From Citrobacter freundii (GTDB taxonomy: Bacteria > Bacteroidota > Bacteroidia > Chitinophagales > Chitinophagaceae), in NCBI GenBank assembly GCA_003243445.1, contig QFQQ01000032.1, positions 1 through 64,000 on the forward strand: a stretch of 64,000 nucleotides of DNA. Direction: 5' to 3'. How positions within the stretch are numbered: position 1 is the first letter of the stretch; the number at the start of each line of letters is the position of its first letter. Below the pieces are notes generated by a model. The model worked only from the letters and a program-made list of their open reading frames with translations. It was not told the DNA's origin and did not search any database. Positions 45,570-55,650 of this stretch are shown in pieces. Position numbers and translations under genes: made by a program.

Positions 45570-46565
45570 ATGAAAAAGATAACCACCATCGTTTTGGCTT
45601 TTGTGATCGCGATAGCGTCACAGGCCCAGGATCTCAAGGCATTTAAAAGTGCAAAGGAAAAGTATGGCGTAAAAGATGCCTCCGGTAAAATTGTTGTGAA
45701 CGCCCAATTCGATTTCATCGATGAATTCAGTGAAGGATTTGCCGCTGCAAGAATGGGTAATAAATACGGATTCATTGATGCGTCGGGGAAAACTGTTATT
45801 CCTTTCAAATATGATTATGTCGTAAAATTTGTCAATGGCTTTGCCGCCGTGAATAAGGGCGGCAAATGGGATGATTATGGTGAGTTTGAAGGTGGAAAAT
45901 GGGGGCTTGTCAATACGCAGGGCAAAGAAGCGGTCCCATTGATGTATGATATGGTCGGAGATCTTATAGATGGTTCCGTTACGGTAAATAAAGGCGGATA
46001 CTATGACGGAGCGATCGGCGGTTTCGCTGATGGTAAATGGGGATTGGTAGATGCAAATAACAAACAGCTTGTCCCCATTCTATATGATCAGATCACACAG
46101 ATAGATAAAGGCTGTTATGTTGTAAAAAATGATGGGAAGTATGGGCTGCTCGGCAAAGACGGAAAACCGTTAACGAAAACCATTTACACCGATATGCTGA
46201 TAGAGGAGAACGGGTTGGTGAGAGTTAATATTGGCGGCACCTATGACGATCTGTTCGATGTGTTTTATGGTGGGAAATGGGGTTTTCTTGATCTGACCGG
46301 TAAAGCTGTTGTTCCTGTTAAGTTCGATGATGCCGGATTTTTTCATGAAGGTATGGCAAAGATCAACCTTGGGGCGGTGAAGGCGGAAAGCGAGTTTGGC
46401 GGCTACATGAAAGGCGGAAAGTGGGGATATATTGATGAAAAAGGAACACTGCTTATTCCTGTTGCCTATGATGAAGCAGAGGATTTTGCAGACGGAAAAG
46501 CAAAGGTGACGCTTGGCAATAAAAAGCTGGTGATCAATAAAGCGGGAAAGCAGATCAATCCCTGA
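45570..46565 (+). CDS. WG-repeat protein, exported
   Basis: 331 residues with a signal peptide (about 1-18, ending SQAQ), followed by about seven WG/beta-hairpin repeats of ~45-50 residues. Each has the pattern GKWGFIDxxGKxVIPxxYD, for example GNKYGFIDASGKTVIPFKYD and GGKWGYIDEKGTLLIP. WG-repeat proteins fold as beta-propeller-like surfaces of unknown ligand. ATG 45570 fits the signal peptide. The downstream sensor kinase starts 79 bp after the stop, so a shared transcript is possible but it has its own -7-like box. Confidence 0.88.
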   Translation: MKKITTIVLAFVIAIASQAQDLKAFKSAKEKYGVKDASGKIVVNAQFDFIDEFSEGFAAARMGNKYGFIDASGKTVIPFKYDYVVKFVNGFAAVNKGGKWDDYGEFEGGKWGLVNTQGKEAVPLMYDMVGDLIDGSVTVNKGGYYDGAIGGFADGKWGLVDANNKQLVPILYDQITQIDKGCYVVKNDGKYGLLGKDGKPLTKTIYTDMLIEENGLVRVNIGGTYDDLFDVFYGGKWGFLDLTGKAVVPVKFDDAGFFHEGMAKINLGAVKAESEFGGYMKGGKWGYIDEKGTLLIPVAYDEAEDFADGKAKVTLGNKKLVINKAGKQINP

Positions 46566-46605
46566 CCGGTCTTCGTTTCCATTAGGCATCATGATCCATA
46601 AAGAA

Positions 46606-46613
46606 TATATTTG
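46606..46613 (+). promoter_or_regulatory. Candidate -7 box for the TPR kinase operon
   Basis: TATATTTG matches TAnnTTTG and lies 31 bp before the ATG at 46645. No -33 element with standard spacing was found. Confidence 0.35.
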
Positions 46614-46644
46614 TCTGATAAGCCATTTATCACCACTACCACTT

Positions 46645-48300
46645 ATGCGATTAATAACGCTGTTTCTTTTTGCTGCGCTGAGTTTCAGCGCTCATGCCCA
46701 ATCGATCGATGAGCTGAATACTGAATTAAGAAATGTCAAAGATTCCGCGGAAGCGGGAAAGATCATCTCACGGATGGGGAATGCCTGGTTTCAGCAAGCC
46801 AATTTTGTCAAAGCAAGCGAATGCTTTTTTCAATCATTACGGATCGCGGAAAAGTATAATGATCAGTTGACTGTTGCGGCCAACAACAATAACCTGGCCG
46901 CCACCTTCATGGAAACGGAGAATTACCCGGAAGCTGAAAAGTATGCCCGGAAGGCGATCAGTCTTTATGAAAAGCTGAATGATCCAAAGGGATTGTCCAA
47001 TGCATATAATTCGCTGGCGAATGTGTATTATATGCTGGAAAAAGATTCGCTAAGTCTCAGCTACTTTGAGAAGTCATTGGAGCAAAGAGCCATTGCAAAA
47101 GATTCCGTGGGACTTTTCAAGGGGTATAAAAATCTTGGATCGGTTCACTTTGAAATGGGGGATACGGCCGGAGGATTCAAATACTTTCAGCAAAGCCTCC
47201 GGTTTATTCCGGGTCCGGCTGATACGGCATTATGGTTCGGAGGCTATCTGAATCTCGCACAGGCATATGGCCGTGTGCATGATTTGAAAAATGCACGTTA
47301 TTATTTTGATAAGGCCGGCGTTTATGTGAAGACCTCGCATGATTTTACAAAGCTTGAAGATTATTATTTTTCACTTTCGGAATACTACCAGGATCTTGGG
47401 GATTTCAAATCGGCATTGGAAAGTCATGCGCAGTATGCCAATTACCGCGATAGTGTGGTCAACCAGCAAAAGAACGGTCAGCTGGCGGAATTGAACATCC
47501 GGTATGAAACGGATAAGAAGCAACAGATGATCAAAGAGCAGCAGTTTGAGATTGCGCGTAAGAACTACTGGTTGACCGGTGGAGCGATATTTTTGTTGCT
47601 TGCTGCCGGTGTTGCTTATCTTCTGTACCGGAACATTCAACAACGCAAGGTCAGAAAGCTACAGGAAGAGATATATGCGCAGAAAGAGCTGGCTGCTGAA
47701 GCATTGTTCGAAGGTGAACAAAATGAACGCATCCGCATTGCGCGGGATCTGCATGATAGTATCGGCCAGCAGTTGTCTGCCGTAAAAATGAAACTCAATG
47801 CAATGCCAGCCGGCAAAGAAGTGGATGATGCAACTGTATTCCTGGATAGCGCCATCAAAGAAGTCAGGCATATCTCACATAATCTTTTGCCGGAATCATT
47901 GCAGTTCGGCTGGGTATCTGCCCTGGAAGAAATGTGTGAAAAGATGACGGTGAATGGTGGCCCGCAGATCCATCTCTCGGTGGATGAATATTCGCGGTCA
48001 TATACATTTTCCAAACAGCAGGAACTTTCCATCTACCGGATCATACAGGAGATCATCAGCAACACGGTCAAACATGCCGAAGCATCCAATATTCATATTT
48101 CGATCAGTGGTAGTGATAACAGTTTCCTGATCAACACCACTGATGATGGAAAGGGAATGGATACATCGCTGGTGGCAAGATCATCCGGCATTGGCTGGAA
48201 GAATATTGCCGCGAGGGTAAATATGCTGCGGGGAAAAATGGATATTTCTTCGCAACAAATGAACGGAACAAAAATCAGTATTGCTATACCATTACAATGA
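46645..48300 (+). CDS. TPR-containing sensor histidine kinase (HisKA_3 type)
   Basis: A 551-residue protein with a signal peptide (about 1-19, ending AHAQ). About five tetratricopeptide repeats form a periplasmic sensor region (about 25-285), followed by one TM helix (about 308-328), a coiled linker, a HisKA_3 domain with IARDLHDSIGQQL (phospho-His near residue 367) and an HATPase_c domain with N-box IISNTVKHA and DDGKGM. Typical of NarX/DegS-like kinases of Bacteroidota. Its TGA stop overlaps the start of the LuxR regulator (ATGA), indicating a coupled pair. Confidence 0.93.
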   Translation: MRLITLFLFAALSFSAHAQSIDELNTELRNVKDSAEAGKIISRMGNAWFQQANFVKASECFFQSLRIAEKYNDQLTVAANNNNLAATFMETENYPEAEKYARKAISLYEKLNDPKGLSNAYNSLANVYYMLEKDSLSLSYFEKSLEQRAIAKDSVGLFKGYKNLGSVHFEMGDTAGGFKYFQQSLRFIPGPADTALWFGGYLNLAQAYGRVHDLKNARYYFDKAGVYVKTSHDFTKLEDYYFSLSEYYQDLGDFKSALESHAQYANYRDSVVNQQKNGQLAELNIRYETDKKQQMIKEQQFEIARKNYWLTGGAIFLLLAAGVAYLLYRNIQQRKVRKLQEEIYAQKELAAEALFEGEQNERIRIARDLHDSIGQQLSAVKMKLNAMPAGKEVDDATVFLDSAIKEVRHISHNLLPESLQFGWVSALEEMCEKMTVNGGPQIHLSVDEYSRSYTFSKQQELSIYRIIQEIISNTVKHAEASNIHISISGSDNSFLINTTDDGKGMDTSLVARSSGIGWKNIAARVNMLRGKMDISSQQMNGTKISIAIPLQ

Positions 48301-48941
48301 GCATAATAAATATTTTGATCGCGGACGATCATCAGATGATGATCGATGGTATCAGGGATATGCTGGATAAAGAACCGGCATACGCCATTAAAGCAGAAGC
48401 AAACAATGGTCAGGCTGCCTATGAGCGGATTGCCGAGAATCCTGAACAGTACCAGCTTTTGCTGACGGATATCAGCATGCCGCTATTAAGCGGCACGGAG
48501 CTGTGCAAAATGGTAAAGGCGCAGTTTCCGCATATACAGGTCTTGATCTTATCGATGTATGATAATCCTGCCGCTGTAAAAGAAGCGGTTTTTGCAGAGG
48601 CAGATGGATATATCCTGAAAAATGCAGGCCGCGGCGAGTTATTGAAAGCCTTGCATAAGATCGTAGATGGCGGAACTTATTTTGCGCAGGATATTGTACC
48701 GATCATTTATCGTCAGTATAACAAACAAAAATTGCAGGATGAACAGTTGAGTCAGTTAAGCGCAAGGGAAAAGGAGATATTAAGTTTGATCGTGAAAGAA
48801 TTTACGAGTGAAGAGATCGCGTCGAAACTGTGTATCAGTAAAAAGACGGTAGATAATCATCGCGCCAATATCCTCGAGAAGACGAATAGCAAAAGCACGG
48901 TTGGATTGGTCAAATTTGCGATCAAAGCAGGATTGGAATAG
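48297..48941 (+). CDS. NarL/LuxR-type response regulator
   Basis: A 214-residue regulator with a receiver domain (ILIADDHQMMIDGI; phospho-Asp in LLTDISMP near residue 60; Lys in ILKNAG). A LuxR helix-turn-helix follows: LSAREKEILSLI and LCISKKTVDNHRANIL. The final SKSTVGLVKFAIKAGL is the usual end of the family. It forms a translationally coupled operon with the TPR kinase. The decayed chimera at 18872-19449 is a related system. Confidence 0.93.
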   Translation: MSIINILIADDHQMMIDGIRDMLDKEPAYAIKAEANNGQAAYERIAENPEQYQLLLTDISMPLLSGTELCKMVKAQFPHIQVLILSMYDNPAAVKEAVFAEADGYILKNAGRGELLKALHKIVDGGTYFAQDIVPIIYRQYNKQKLQDEQLSQLSAREKEILSLIVKEFTSEEIASKLCISKKTVDNHRANILEKTNSKSTVGLVKFAIKAGLE

Positions 48942-48949
48942 GCGCTGTA

Positions 48950-49366
48950 TCATTTATCATCTCCACGTTGCTTCCATAAAATGCCTGTGCTCCACAGTGC
49001 CCAGACCACCAGAACAGGCTGAAAGAATAAGCGGATCAATCTCGCCTGATCTGTATTCAGTGAAAATGCATCAATGTGATACTTGTATTGATGAAGATTG
49101 CCCGGAAAAACGGCGATAAAGAATAGTGCTACGATCCATCCCATCATTCTTTCTTTCCTTTTCCAGAAAGCCAGCAATAAGCCCAGTGTGATCTCAGCAA
49201 TCCCTGAAAGCAAGACTGTTGTGTCCTTATTCAGCGGCACCCAATCGGGAACCTGCGCCAGGAATTCTGTACGGGCTATCGTTAGATGGCTGATGCCGGC
49301 AAAGGCAAGCATCAGGCCGAGCAAAATGCGGAAGAGGGCGCGTATAAAAAATGGTTTTTTAGACAT
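48950..49366 (-). CDS. DoxX-family membrane protein
   Basis: 138 residues with four TM helices: LFRILLGLMLAFAGISHL, the DTTVLLSGIAEITLGLLLAF segment, MGWIVALFFIAVFPGNLHQY, and LFFQPVLVVWALW. The pattern and size match DoxX/DoxD-like membrane proteins, whose role is poorly defined; links to thiol or redox homeostasis are known for some. The start at 49366 (MSKKPFF) is preferred; the longer frame is not membrane-like. The stop is 8 bp from that of the LuxR regulator. Confidence 0.85.
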   Translation of the reverse strand: MSKKPFFIRALFRILLGLMLAFAGISHLTIARTEFLAQVPDWVPLNKDTTVLLSGIAEITLGLLLAFWKRKERMMGWIVALFFIAVFPGNLHQYKYHIDAFSLNTDQARLIRLFFQPVLVVWALWSTGILWKQRGDDK

Positions 49367-49566
49367 GTCAGATAATAATGGAAGTGATGACCATTTCCAT
49401 GCCAGTGTGTGAAACAGGTTCAACATTCAGAGCAACTTCTTTACATGACGCAAAACTTGCAAAGTTCTCGGAAAAGTATTTTTTTTGCCTGTCCCGGTTT
49501 TGTACAGCGGAATGCACACAATGGCGGGTATAACGTATAATGTCAATCACAAGACAACCGCAAACG

Positions 49567-50322
49567 ATGAAACCGCTGCTGAAACTTTTTTTTGTGTTGA
49601 TGCCTTTCATAGCTGATAGCCAGGGTAATAAATCTCATGCTTCACCCATCGTTGTTGATTCCATTGCAATACCTCCGGTGAACAGAGAATGGACCGTACC
49701 GGAATTTGTTTGGGTATTTGAACGGATCGTATCTCTGCAGAATACGGATTCGCTGGATGTCATATCAATCGATAATAATAAAGAGTTTTTTGCGAAATTG
49801 ACAGAAATCAGAAATTACCCGTTCTTTATGAGCAAGGAATTTGCACTTAAGGACCGGCTTGCTTCCGCAATAGCTCTCCTTGAACCGGTCAAAATGATCT
49901 TTCGAAATTATTTTCAGAAGAGTAAAATAGTGGCGGGAAAGTTGAGCTTCGACAGGGAGATTGCCGCATTCTGGGAACTAATTTTCGGAATGACACAAAT
50001 GTTAACGGAGTTGGCGGATGAGTTTGTGAAAACAAATCCCAATTTGAGTCAAATCCAATTGGGAGGACTGGAAAAAATGATTAAGGGATTTACTACTATG
50101 GAGGCTGGTGGACTGATAACGCTGGAAAGTGAGTACGCGCTTTATTCGGAGCCGGCTCTTTGCCAGATCGCCAGTTCTTTCAGCAGTTTTTATTCTTTTA
50201 TGTATCTGCGGATCGATGAAGATTCCAGAAGCGACTTCGATGCAAGGATGGCAAAGATGATGGAATCTCATCCTGTAGAATGCGTTCGAAATGCACTGAA
50301 GGCGAAATATAAAAATAAATAG
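49567..50322 (+). CDS. Secreted protein of unknown function
   Basis: 251 residues with a signal peptide (about 1-18, ending IADSQ). The remainder is mostly helical, with hydrophobic/charged heptads and a conserved-looking C-terminus (FDARMAKMMESHPVECVRNALKAKYK). No enzymatic motif was recognised. It is followed 201 bp downstream by the sterol-desaturase-like gene; no evidence of coupling. Confidence 0.7.
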   Translation: MKPLLKLFFVLMPFIADSQGNKSHASPIVVDSIAIPPVNREWTVPEFVWVFERIVSLQNTDSLDVISIDNNKEFFAKLTEIRNYPFFMSKEFALKDRLASAIALLEPVKMIFRNYFQKSKIVAGKLSFDREIAAFWELIFGMTQMLTELADEFVKTNPNLSQIQLGGLEKMIKGFTTMEAGGLITLESEYALYSEPALCQIASSFSSFYSFMYLRIDEDSRSDFDARMAKMMESHPVECVRNALKAKYKNK

Positions 50323-50522
50323 CCTGTCTGGAAGTGGTTGACGATAATGCTGACGGTGCACAATCTGTATTGAATCTGCCGTGATGAACGGCAATAGCCG
50401 GACCGGGGATTTTTCATCATATTTACCGTTCTCTCTCCATTTCCCACCATCCACGTCAGTTTTCCCGCTATTCACTTTTTTCAATCTTGCATTTTACTCA
50501 ACGGATTGTATTTTGCGCGTCT

Positions 50523-51665
50523 ATGAGTGAATCTATCCAACGGTTAAAAATCGGTGAAGGGAAAATCAGTGGGTATTCATCTATCTTTCTTGGTCTGTTA
50601 TCCTTTATTGGTGTATTGTGTTTTAAGTATCCTGAATGGTTTACCACGCCTGAGTTCAGGAATGTGTATACAGGCGAGTCGATGAAGATCGTTCTTACGG
50701 CTGCTATCATCGCATCGTTTCTTTTTGCAGTGATCAGTTTCATGCTGAGCAAGCAGAAAAAGTGGGCAATGATCGGGCTGTTGCTTTGCACTTTTGCGAT
50801 AGTCCTTGGCGGCTTTCAGGTAGAGGGGCGTTCGGTTGAAAAAACAAACTGGCATCTTGGGGTTGACTGGCTCCTGCTTGATCTGTTGCTGATGGCGGTG
50901 ATCTTTGTGCCGATCGAAATGGTGTTCCCTAAAAACACCAGGCAAAGTAAATTTCATGAAGAGTGGCGGACGGATCTTTTGTATTTCGTGGTAAGTCATC
51001 TGTTCGTGCAGTTCTTTGGTGTGATCACGCAAAAGCCTGCCAGATTGTTTTTCGGATGGATCGGCCTGGATGAGCTTCAGCATTGGGTGCAGGGTTTGCC
51101 TTTTGTGATAGAGTTGGTTTTTGCGTTCCTGGTAACCGATCTGTTTCAGTATGCGGCGCACCGCTTCTTCCATTCGCATACCTATCTCTGGCGGTTTCAT
51201 TCTGTGCATCATTCCACAAAGAACATGGATTGGCTTGCCGGATCGCGAACGCATTTCGTTGATATCTTTGTAACGCGTTCAATGACCTTTATTCCGCTCT
51301 ATATTTTCGGATTTTCAGAGATCACCTTCAATACCTATATCATCTTCATGGCTATCCACGCCGTATTGATCCATGCGAATACAAGGATCAATTTCGGATT
51401 TCTCAAATACATCATCGCCACACCACAATATCATCACTGGCATCATTGCGAGGATCCCCGATATTATGGTAAAAACTTTGCGACCATCTTTCCTTTTATT
51501 GATATGATCTTCGGCACATACTATCTTCCGGGAAATACATGGCCTGAAGGAACTGGTTTAAGGGAAACGAATTTTCCAAAAGGCTATATGAAGCAGCTGG
51601 TGTATCCGTTTACAAAAAGCCCGTTTGATGATAATTTGAATGTGGATGAAAAGACGAACAGGTGA
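50523..51665 (+). CDS. Sterol desaturase / fatty acid hydroxylase family membrane protein
   Basis: A 380-residue membrane di-iron enzyme with TM helices at about 20-40, 60-80, 85-105, 120-140 and 180-220. The three histidine clusters are HRFFH, HSVHHS and HYHHWHH, with an extra HANTRINFGF loop. They match the fatty acid hydroxylase superfamily (C-4 sterol oxidase, beta-carotene or sphingolipid hydroxylases), which hydroxylates lipid substrates with O2. The product lipid is unknown. A decayed fragment of a relative lies at 62495-62637. Confidence 0.9.
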   Translation: MSESIQRLKIGEGKISGYSSIFLGLLSFIGVLCFKYPEWFTTPEFRNVYTGESMKIVLTAAIIASFLFAVISFMLSKQKKWAMIGLLLCTFAIVLGGFQVEGRSVEKTNWHLGVDWLLLDLLLMAVIFVPIEMVFPKNTRQSKFHEEWRTDLLYFVVSHLFVQFFGVITQKPARLFFGWIGLDELQHWVQGLPFVIELVFAFLVTDLFQYAAHRFFHSHTYLWRFHSVHHSTKNMDWLAGSRTHFVDIFVTRSMTFIPLYIFGFSEITFNTYIIFMAIHAVLIHANTRINFGFLKYIIATPQYHHWHHCEDPRYYGKNFATIFPFIDMIFGTYYLPGNTWPEGTGLRETNFPKGYMKQLVYPFTKSPFDDNLNVDEKTNR

Positions 51666-51686
51666 AGAATTTCATGTATTATAGCA

Positions 51687-51716
51687 TAAAGCCCCGGATA
51701 ATGCCGGGGCTTTTTC
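51687..51716 (+). terminator. Rho-independent terminator of the hydroxylase gene
   Basis: AAAGCCCCGG-ATAATG-CCGGGGCTTT followed by T-rich sequence, 22 bp after the stop. The rest of 51717-52242 holds no gene that can be supported. A frame across about 51880-52136 gives some protein-like sequence but is interrupted by a stop. Confidence 0.9.
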
Positions 51717-52242
51717 TTTGATCACCCATATGTGGTATCTATTGACGATTAAGTGGATGATGATGGTTTTCTGAATAGAAAGTAAATCGTGTGACAGTTA
51801 AAAAACCGCTTCTTTTTATTATATATTTAATCGTGCCGGAGGAAAGTCAGGCATGGAAAAGATAGATCCACAGGTCATACATCCGGTATGCTCAAAAATG
51901 TTTGTCGCCTGGTATTGCAAAATGGTTGCAGCACTCTGCGCAGCCTTGGGAAAGCGAATTTATATAATGCAGATAATGATGCTGATACAGCCTGAACCGT
52001 CTGGATATCAGCTCTTGTTCGGTATAAGGTTTCTGCGAGTGAAGCATTGTCTATGTCAATCGGAGTGTCAGGTCTGGAATGGTCTGATATGGGCCTGCCG
52101 GCTGGACCGGTGCGCTTTGGGGCTGTAGATAGTGGTTGAAAGACCTTTTTCCTCAAAATATTTTTAAAAAATTTCAACAGTATATTCTAACTCAGATGAG
52201 TGAATGCAAATCAAATTTCATCAACCCTAAATCAACTTTCGT

Positions 52243-52791
52243 ATGAAAAAGTTATCGCACCTATTTATCTGTTCTTTTGTGATGTTGCTGGTATTAGCTG
52301 GTTGTCAAAAAGGTGATCCGGGCACTACCGGACCAGCAGGTCCGGCTGGGCCTGATGGTCCGGCGGGTCCGCAAGGACCGGTGGGTACTGCCAACGTAAT
52401 ATATTCCTCCTGGGTCTACGCTACGAATTTTAAGGATTCAACGGTAGATAATTCTCTAGTGAAAGTTGGTTATGTAGCCGCCAAAAGCCTGTCCTCCACG
52501 ATACTCAGCTCAGGCACTGTGATCGTGTACTTTACATTTGGCGCGGGAAACTTTGTACTGCCTTATACCAGCAACGCTGGTAATAAACCCAATACCATTG
52601 CTTTTATACCGGCGTTAAATAAGATTATCATCACGCGTTTTACGCATGATAACAGCAACAGCGTTAGCCTCAGTACAGTGCTGCAGTATCGTTATATCCT
52701 TATTCCTGGTGGCATATCGGGTGGGAGAGGGCCTTTGCCTGATTATAATGATTATGCTGCGGTGTGCAAGTATTATAATATTCCGGAGTAG
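52243..52791 (+). CDS. Lipoprotein with collagen-like Gly-X-Y repeat
   Basis: 182 residues. A lipoprotein signal with lipobox LAGC (Cys21) is followed immediately by eight Gly-X-Y triplets (residues 24-47, rich in GPA and GPQ). A ~130-residue beta-rich C-terminal domain begins NVIYSSWVYA. Such short collagen-like stalks with a globular head are a recurrent Bacteroidota lipoprotein type; the head may trimerise and bind surface ligands. No enzymatic motif. Confidence 0.88.
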   Translation: MKKLSHLFICSFVMLLVLAGCQKGDPGTTGPAGPAGPDGPAGPQGPVGTANVIYSSWVYATNFKDSTVDNSLVKVGYVAAKSLSSTILSSGTVIVYFTFGAGNFVLPYTSNAGNKPNTIAFIPALNKIIITRFTHDNSNSVSLSTVLQYRYILIPGGISGGRGPLPDYNDYAAVCKYYNIPE

Positions 52792-52841
52792 TCCGATAAA
52801 TGATGTTGTAATATTAAAGCTTCCGGTTTGAGTAATCCGGG

Positions 52842-52880
52842 TTATAGACAAGGGGCATCATCGATGCCCCTTGTCTATAA
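52842..52880. terminator. Bidirectional terminator hairpin
   Basis: TTATAGACAAGGGGCA pairs perfectly with TGCCCCTTGTCTATAA around a 7-base loop. It lies between the convergent collagen-like and TonB receptor genes. The flanking T/A runs are short. Confidence 0.8.
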
Positions 52881-52920
52881 AATAGAATTCTTTAAAGCGC
52901 AGACAACTAAAGAGCAGCCT

Positions 52921-55341
52921 CTATCCTCCATTATTAACATCATCATTTGAAATACCCCGCTTATTCTTTTTGATACTGCCTGACAGCTTACCGAGTTTAT
53001 AACTTATGGACAAAACCGAGTTCCGGTAAAAGCCATTCCGTGTATTTGACTGGTAGAAATCAGGTGTGGAAGAATATTGCGTAAATGCATAGTTCCGTTT
53101 TCCGAAATTATTGAGAATGATCGTTGCTGATAGCCGTTTGTCAAGAAAGCTCCTGCTGCCGCTGACTGAGTAATAATAATAATCGTCGGAACTTCCCTGT
53201 AGCGTGATATAACGCCGGTTGTATCCCGCATTCAATCCAACCGTCCAGTCGTTTCCGGGCCGGTAAGTGACGTTGGCAAAGCTATTCGTTCTTACACCTT
53301 TGTTGCTATAGAATCGTCCGTTATATGGTCCGCTTACCCAAACATAAAAAGCGCCTGTGTTGAAGTTCAGCGAAAATTTACCCAGGGGATAATTGCCATT
53401 GATCCCCAGCCGTAAGACGGCATTCTTACCGATATTATCATAAGTTGTTTCGCTTGTTGAGTCAGACAAAATGCGAACAACACTTGTGATATTTCCTGAA
53501 GAATAGAGATAACTCGTGCGGATATTCAGTGTTCCCTTGCCCGTTCTCAGATAACTGATCTCGCCCTGGTAGCTTTGGACGGCCTTCAGATCAGGATTAC
53601 CGGTAGATTGGATCTGCGGATTGGACTTATCCGTAAACGGATTTAATAACCAGATGCCGGGCCGTTCGATCCGGCTGCTGAATCCAAATGTAAGCGACTG
53701 CTTGTTTTTCAAATTGCGCATCACAGAGACAGATGGTGTGAAATTGCTGTATTGACTGCGTAAAGCTGTATTCGTCGTTTTAAAACTTGCATCGATCATT
53801 GTGTGCTCCATCCGTACGCCGGCCTTGATCGTGTAAGCCCCCTGCACCCAGTTGTAAGTGTTGTAGAAACTCAGTACATCCTGGAGGTAGTGAAAGTTGT
53901 TTGCACGTGAAGGATCTTCTGTATATACGGAATCCGTTCCGCTGATCAGCAGATATTGAACTGCGGACAGGCTACTGTTGTTACGGATGATTGCTTTTAC
54001 ACCGGCCTCCATCGTCACTCTTTTAAAGGGATGCACATAATCCAGCTGCAGTGTATGTTCTTTCGCGCGGGTCGCATTCTGTTGTTTATTATCCGGTAGT
54101 TCATAATGCTGTTTTTCTTTGGCAACCGTGTTTACAAATTGATTGTTGATGGAGGAATTATAGCGGTAAGAAAATGTAAGCAGCCGCTGTGCATTTTTTT
54201 TAAAGCCGCGCTGATAATTAAGCCCAATATCCTCGGAGTGCCACGGGTAAGTCATATCACTTTGTAACTGGTATACCTGGGGTTGCCCACTGGCAGACTC
54301 CGTAGTGAATGCTGTGTTTCTCAGGTCAGTCTGAAAGGAACGGGAACTGCTGGTGTATCCGTTTATGGTAAACAAATTCAAACTATCTGCTTCGAAACTT
54401 AATTCAGCGTTGCCAAACCATGAACTACCGTCGGAAGTGTTTTGTATGGATTGTTCAAAAAGCGATGCCGGGTCATATGTTTTCCGGAGGTTGGACGAAG
54501 TGATGGTCATTTTATTGCTTAATCCGCGGGCAGCTGATAAGGTGAATCCCCATTTATCCTGTTTCGCTGCGCCGGTAACATTAAAGACCGATCCAAATGG
54601 CAGGCTATGTCTCGCGCTTACGGTGGCGTTATAGCCATTGTCTGTTCTTTTGTTAAGAATGATGTTGATGATCCCTGCGAGACCTTCACTATCATATTTT
54701 GCGGGCGGTGTGGTGATCACTTCTATCTTTTGCACATTCACTGCGGGCATAGCGCGTAAGGCATCCTTGACGTTGGAAGCCATCATCGGAGACGGCTTCC
54801 CATTGATAAAGATGCGATAACTGGTGCTGCCCTGTAACTGGATATTATCATCGCCATCTACCGAGATCAGTGGTACTTTTCTCAGGAGTTCCATTACTGT
54901 TTGCGCTTTGCTTTCAGGATCGGCCTGCACGTCATAACTCAGACGGTCAATCTCCTGTTTGACCAGCGGCTTGTTGCCCGTGACCACTACACCTTTCAGA
55001 TCCAGTGTTTGCGGGCCCAATAAAATTCTACCAAGATCAATGATCTGTGTTCCGGACCATTCCCGGATATTCATCTGCCGGGTAGTATAGCCGGTGGAGG
55101 AGAAAATGACTATCGAAGGCTGCTGGCGGAGATCACGTATTTCGAAATACCCATCTTTATCTGCTGTGGCAGATCTGGCAGTTGAAGAAGTATCTGGCTG
55201 GGTCCTGACCGTGCCATAAGAAACAGGCAGACCTGACAGGGAATCGATCAGGATGCCTTTTACTGACCAACCCGGTTTGGCTTGTGCATACAGGTCATTC
55301 AATAACAATAAACACGCGAACGAAAAAAATATTTTTATCAT
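52921..55341 (-). CDS. TonB-dependent receptor, outer-membrane beta-barrel family protein
   Basis: An 806-residue outer-membrane protein with a signal peptide (about 1-19, ending LYAQ), a carboxypeptidase-regulatory domain (about 25-105) and a plug domain (about 120-235, with GSTSYRIFINGKPSPMM and VQKIEVITTPPAKYDSEG). The long barrel has many YxxG-type strands. Unlike the other receptors, the protein ends in a hydrophilic Asn-rich tail (DDVNNGG) after the last aromatic strand. Same subfamily as the gene at 6277. Substrate unknown. Confidence 0.9.
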   Translation of the reverse strand: MIKIFFSFACLLLLNDLYAQAKPGWSVKGILIDSLSGLPVSYGTVRTQPDTSSTARSATADKDGYFEIRDLRQQPSIVIFSSTGYTTRQMNIREWSGTQIIDLGRILLGPQTLDLKGVVVTGNKPLVKQEIDRLSYDVQADPESKAQTVMELLRKVPLISVDGDDNIQLQGSTSYRIFINGKPSPMMASNVKDALRAMPAVNVQKIEVITTPPAKYDSEGLAGIINIILNKRTDNGYNATVSARHSLPFGSVFNVTGAAKQDKWGFTLSAARGLSNKMTITSSNLRKTYDPASLFEQSIQNTSDGSSWFGNAELSFEADSLNLFTINGYTSSSRSFQTDLRNTAFTTESASGQPQVYQLQSDMTYPWHSEDIGLNYQRGFKKNAQRLLTFSYRYNSSINNQFVNTVAKEKQHYELPDNKQQNATRAKEHTLQLDYVHPFKRVTMEAGVKAIIRNNSSLSAVQYLLISGTDSVYTEDPSRANNFHYLQDVLSFYNTYNWVQGAYTIKAGVRMEHTMIDASFKTTNTALRSQYSNFTPSVSVMRNLKNKQSLTFGFSSRIERPGIWLLNPFTDKSNPQIQSTGNPDLKAVQSYQGEISYLRTGKGTLNIRTSYLYSSGNITSVVRILSDSTSETTYDNIGKNAVLRLGINGNYPLGKFSLNFNTGAFYVWVSGPYNGRFYSNKGVRTNSFANVTYRPGNDWTVGLNAGYNRRYITLQGSSDDYYYYSVSGSRSFLDKRLSATIILNNFGKRNYAFTQYSSTPDFYQSNTRNGFYRNSVLSISYKLGKLSGSIKKNKRGISNDDVNNGG

Positions 55342-55540
55342 GAGATCAGACAGGGTGTGGTTAAATCCTTGTCATAAAGTGTAAGCTTCCTGCTGAATGT
55401 TGCATCATGCATCCCGACAGTAGTTTAAACAGTGGGCTACAAAAACAGCCATACCTTAAAAACCAACAGGAATATTTTTACCGGGAAGCAACAGATCTGT
55501 ACTCATATGCAGGCTTTGAGACTTACCGATATTTCAATTT

Positions 55541-55556
55541 GTTGATGTACATCAAC
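55541..55556. promoter_or_regulatory. FNR-like palindrome upstream of the NTF2-like gene
   Basis: GTTGATGTACATCAAC is a perfect palindrome containing TTGAT-N4-ATCAA. It is centred about 41-44 bp upstream of the start predicted from the -7 box at 55578-55585, the class II activator position. Confidence 0.7.
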
Positions 55557-55577
55557 GTCCATTATAAGTGTGGCGGG

Positions 55578-55585
55578 TAAATTTG
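55578..55585 (+). promoter_or_regulatory. -7 box of the NTF2-like gene
   Basis: TAAATTTG is an exact TAnnTTTG match, 66 bp before the ATG. The -33 position is occupied by the FNR-like palindrome. Confidence 0.5.
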
Positions 55586-55650
55586 TCCGGCAATATTATC
55601 CGAACCTGTAACTCAGGTACACACATATTTCAAAACAAAACCGAACTTTA

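Noticed and set aside
51853..52136. Small open frames between the hydroxylase and the collagen-like lipoprotein
   Set aside because: Frames on both strands lack family motifs. One phase reads partly protein-like but is interrupted by a stop, so only a possible decayed fragment remains.
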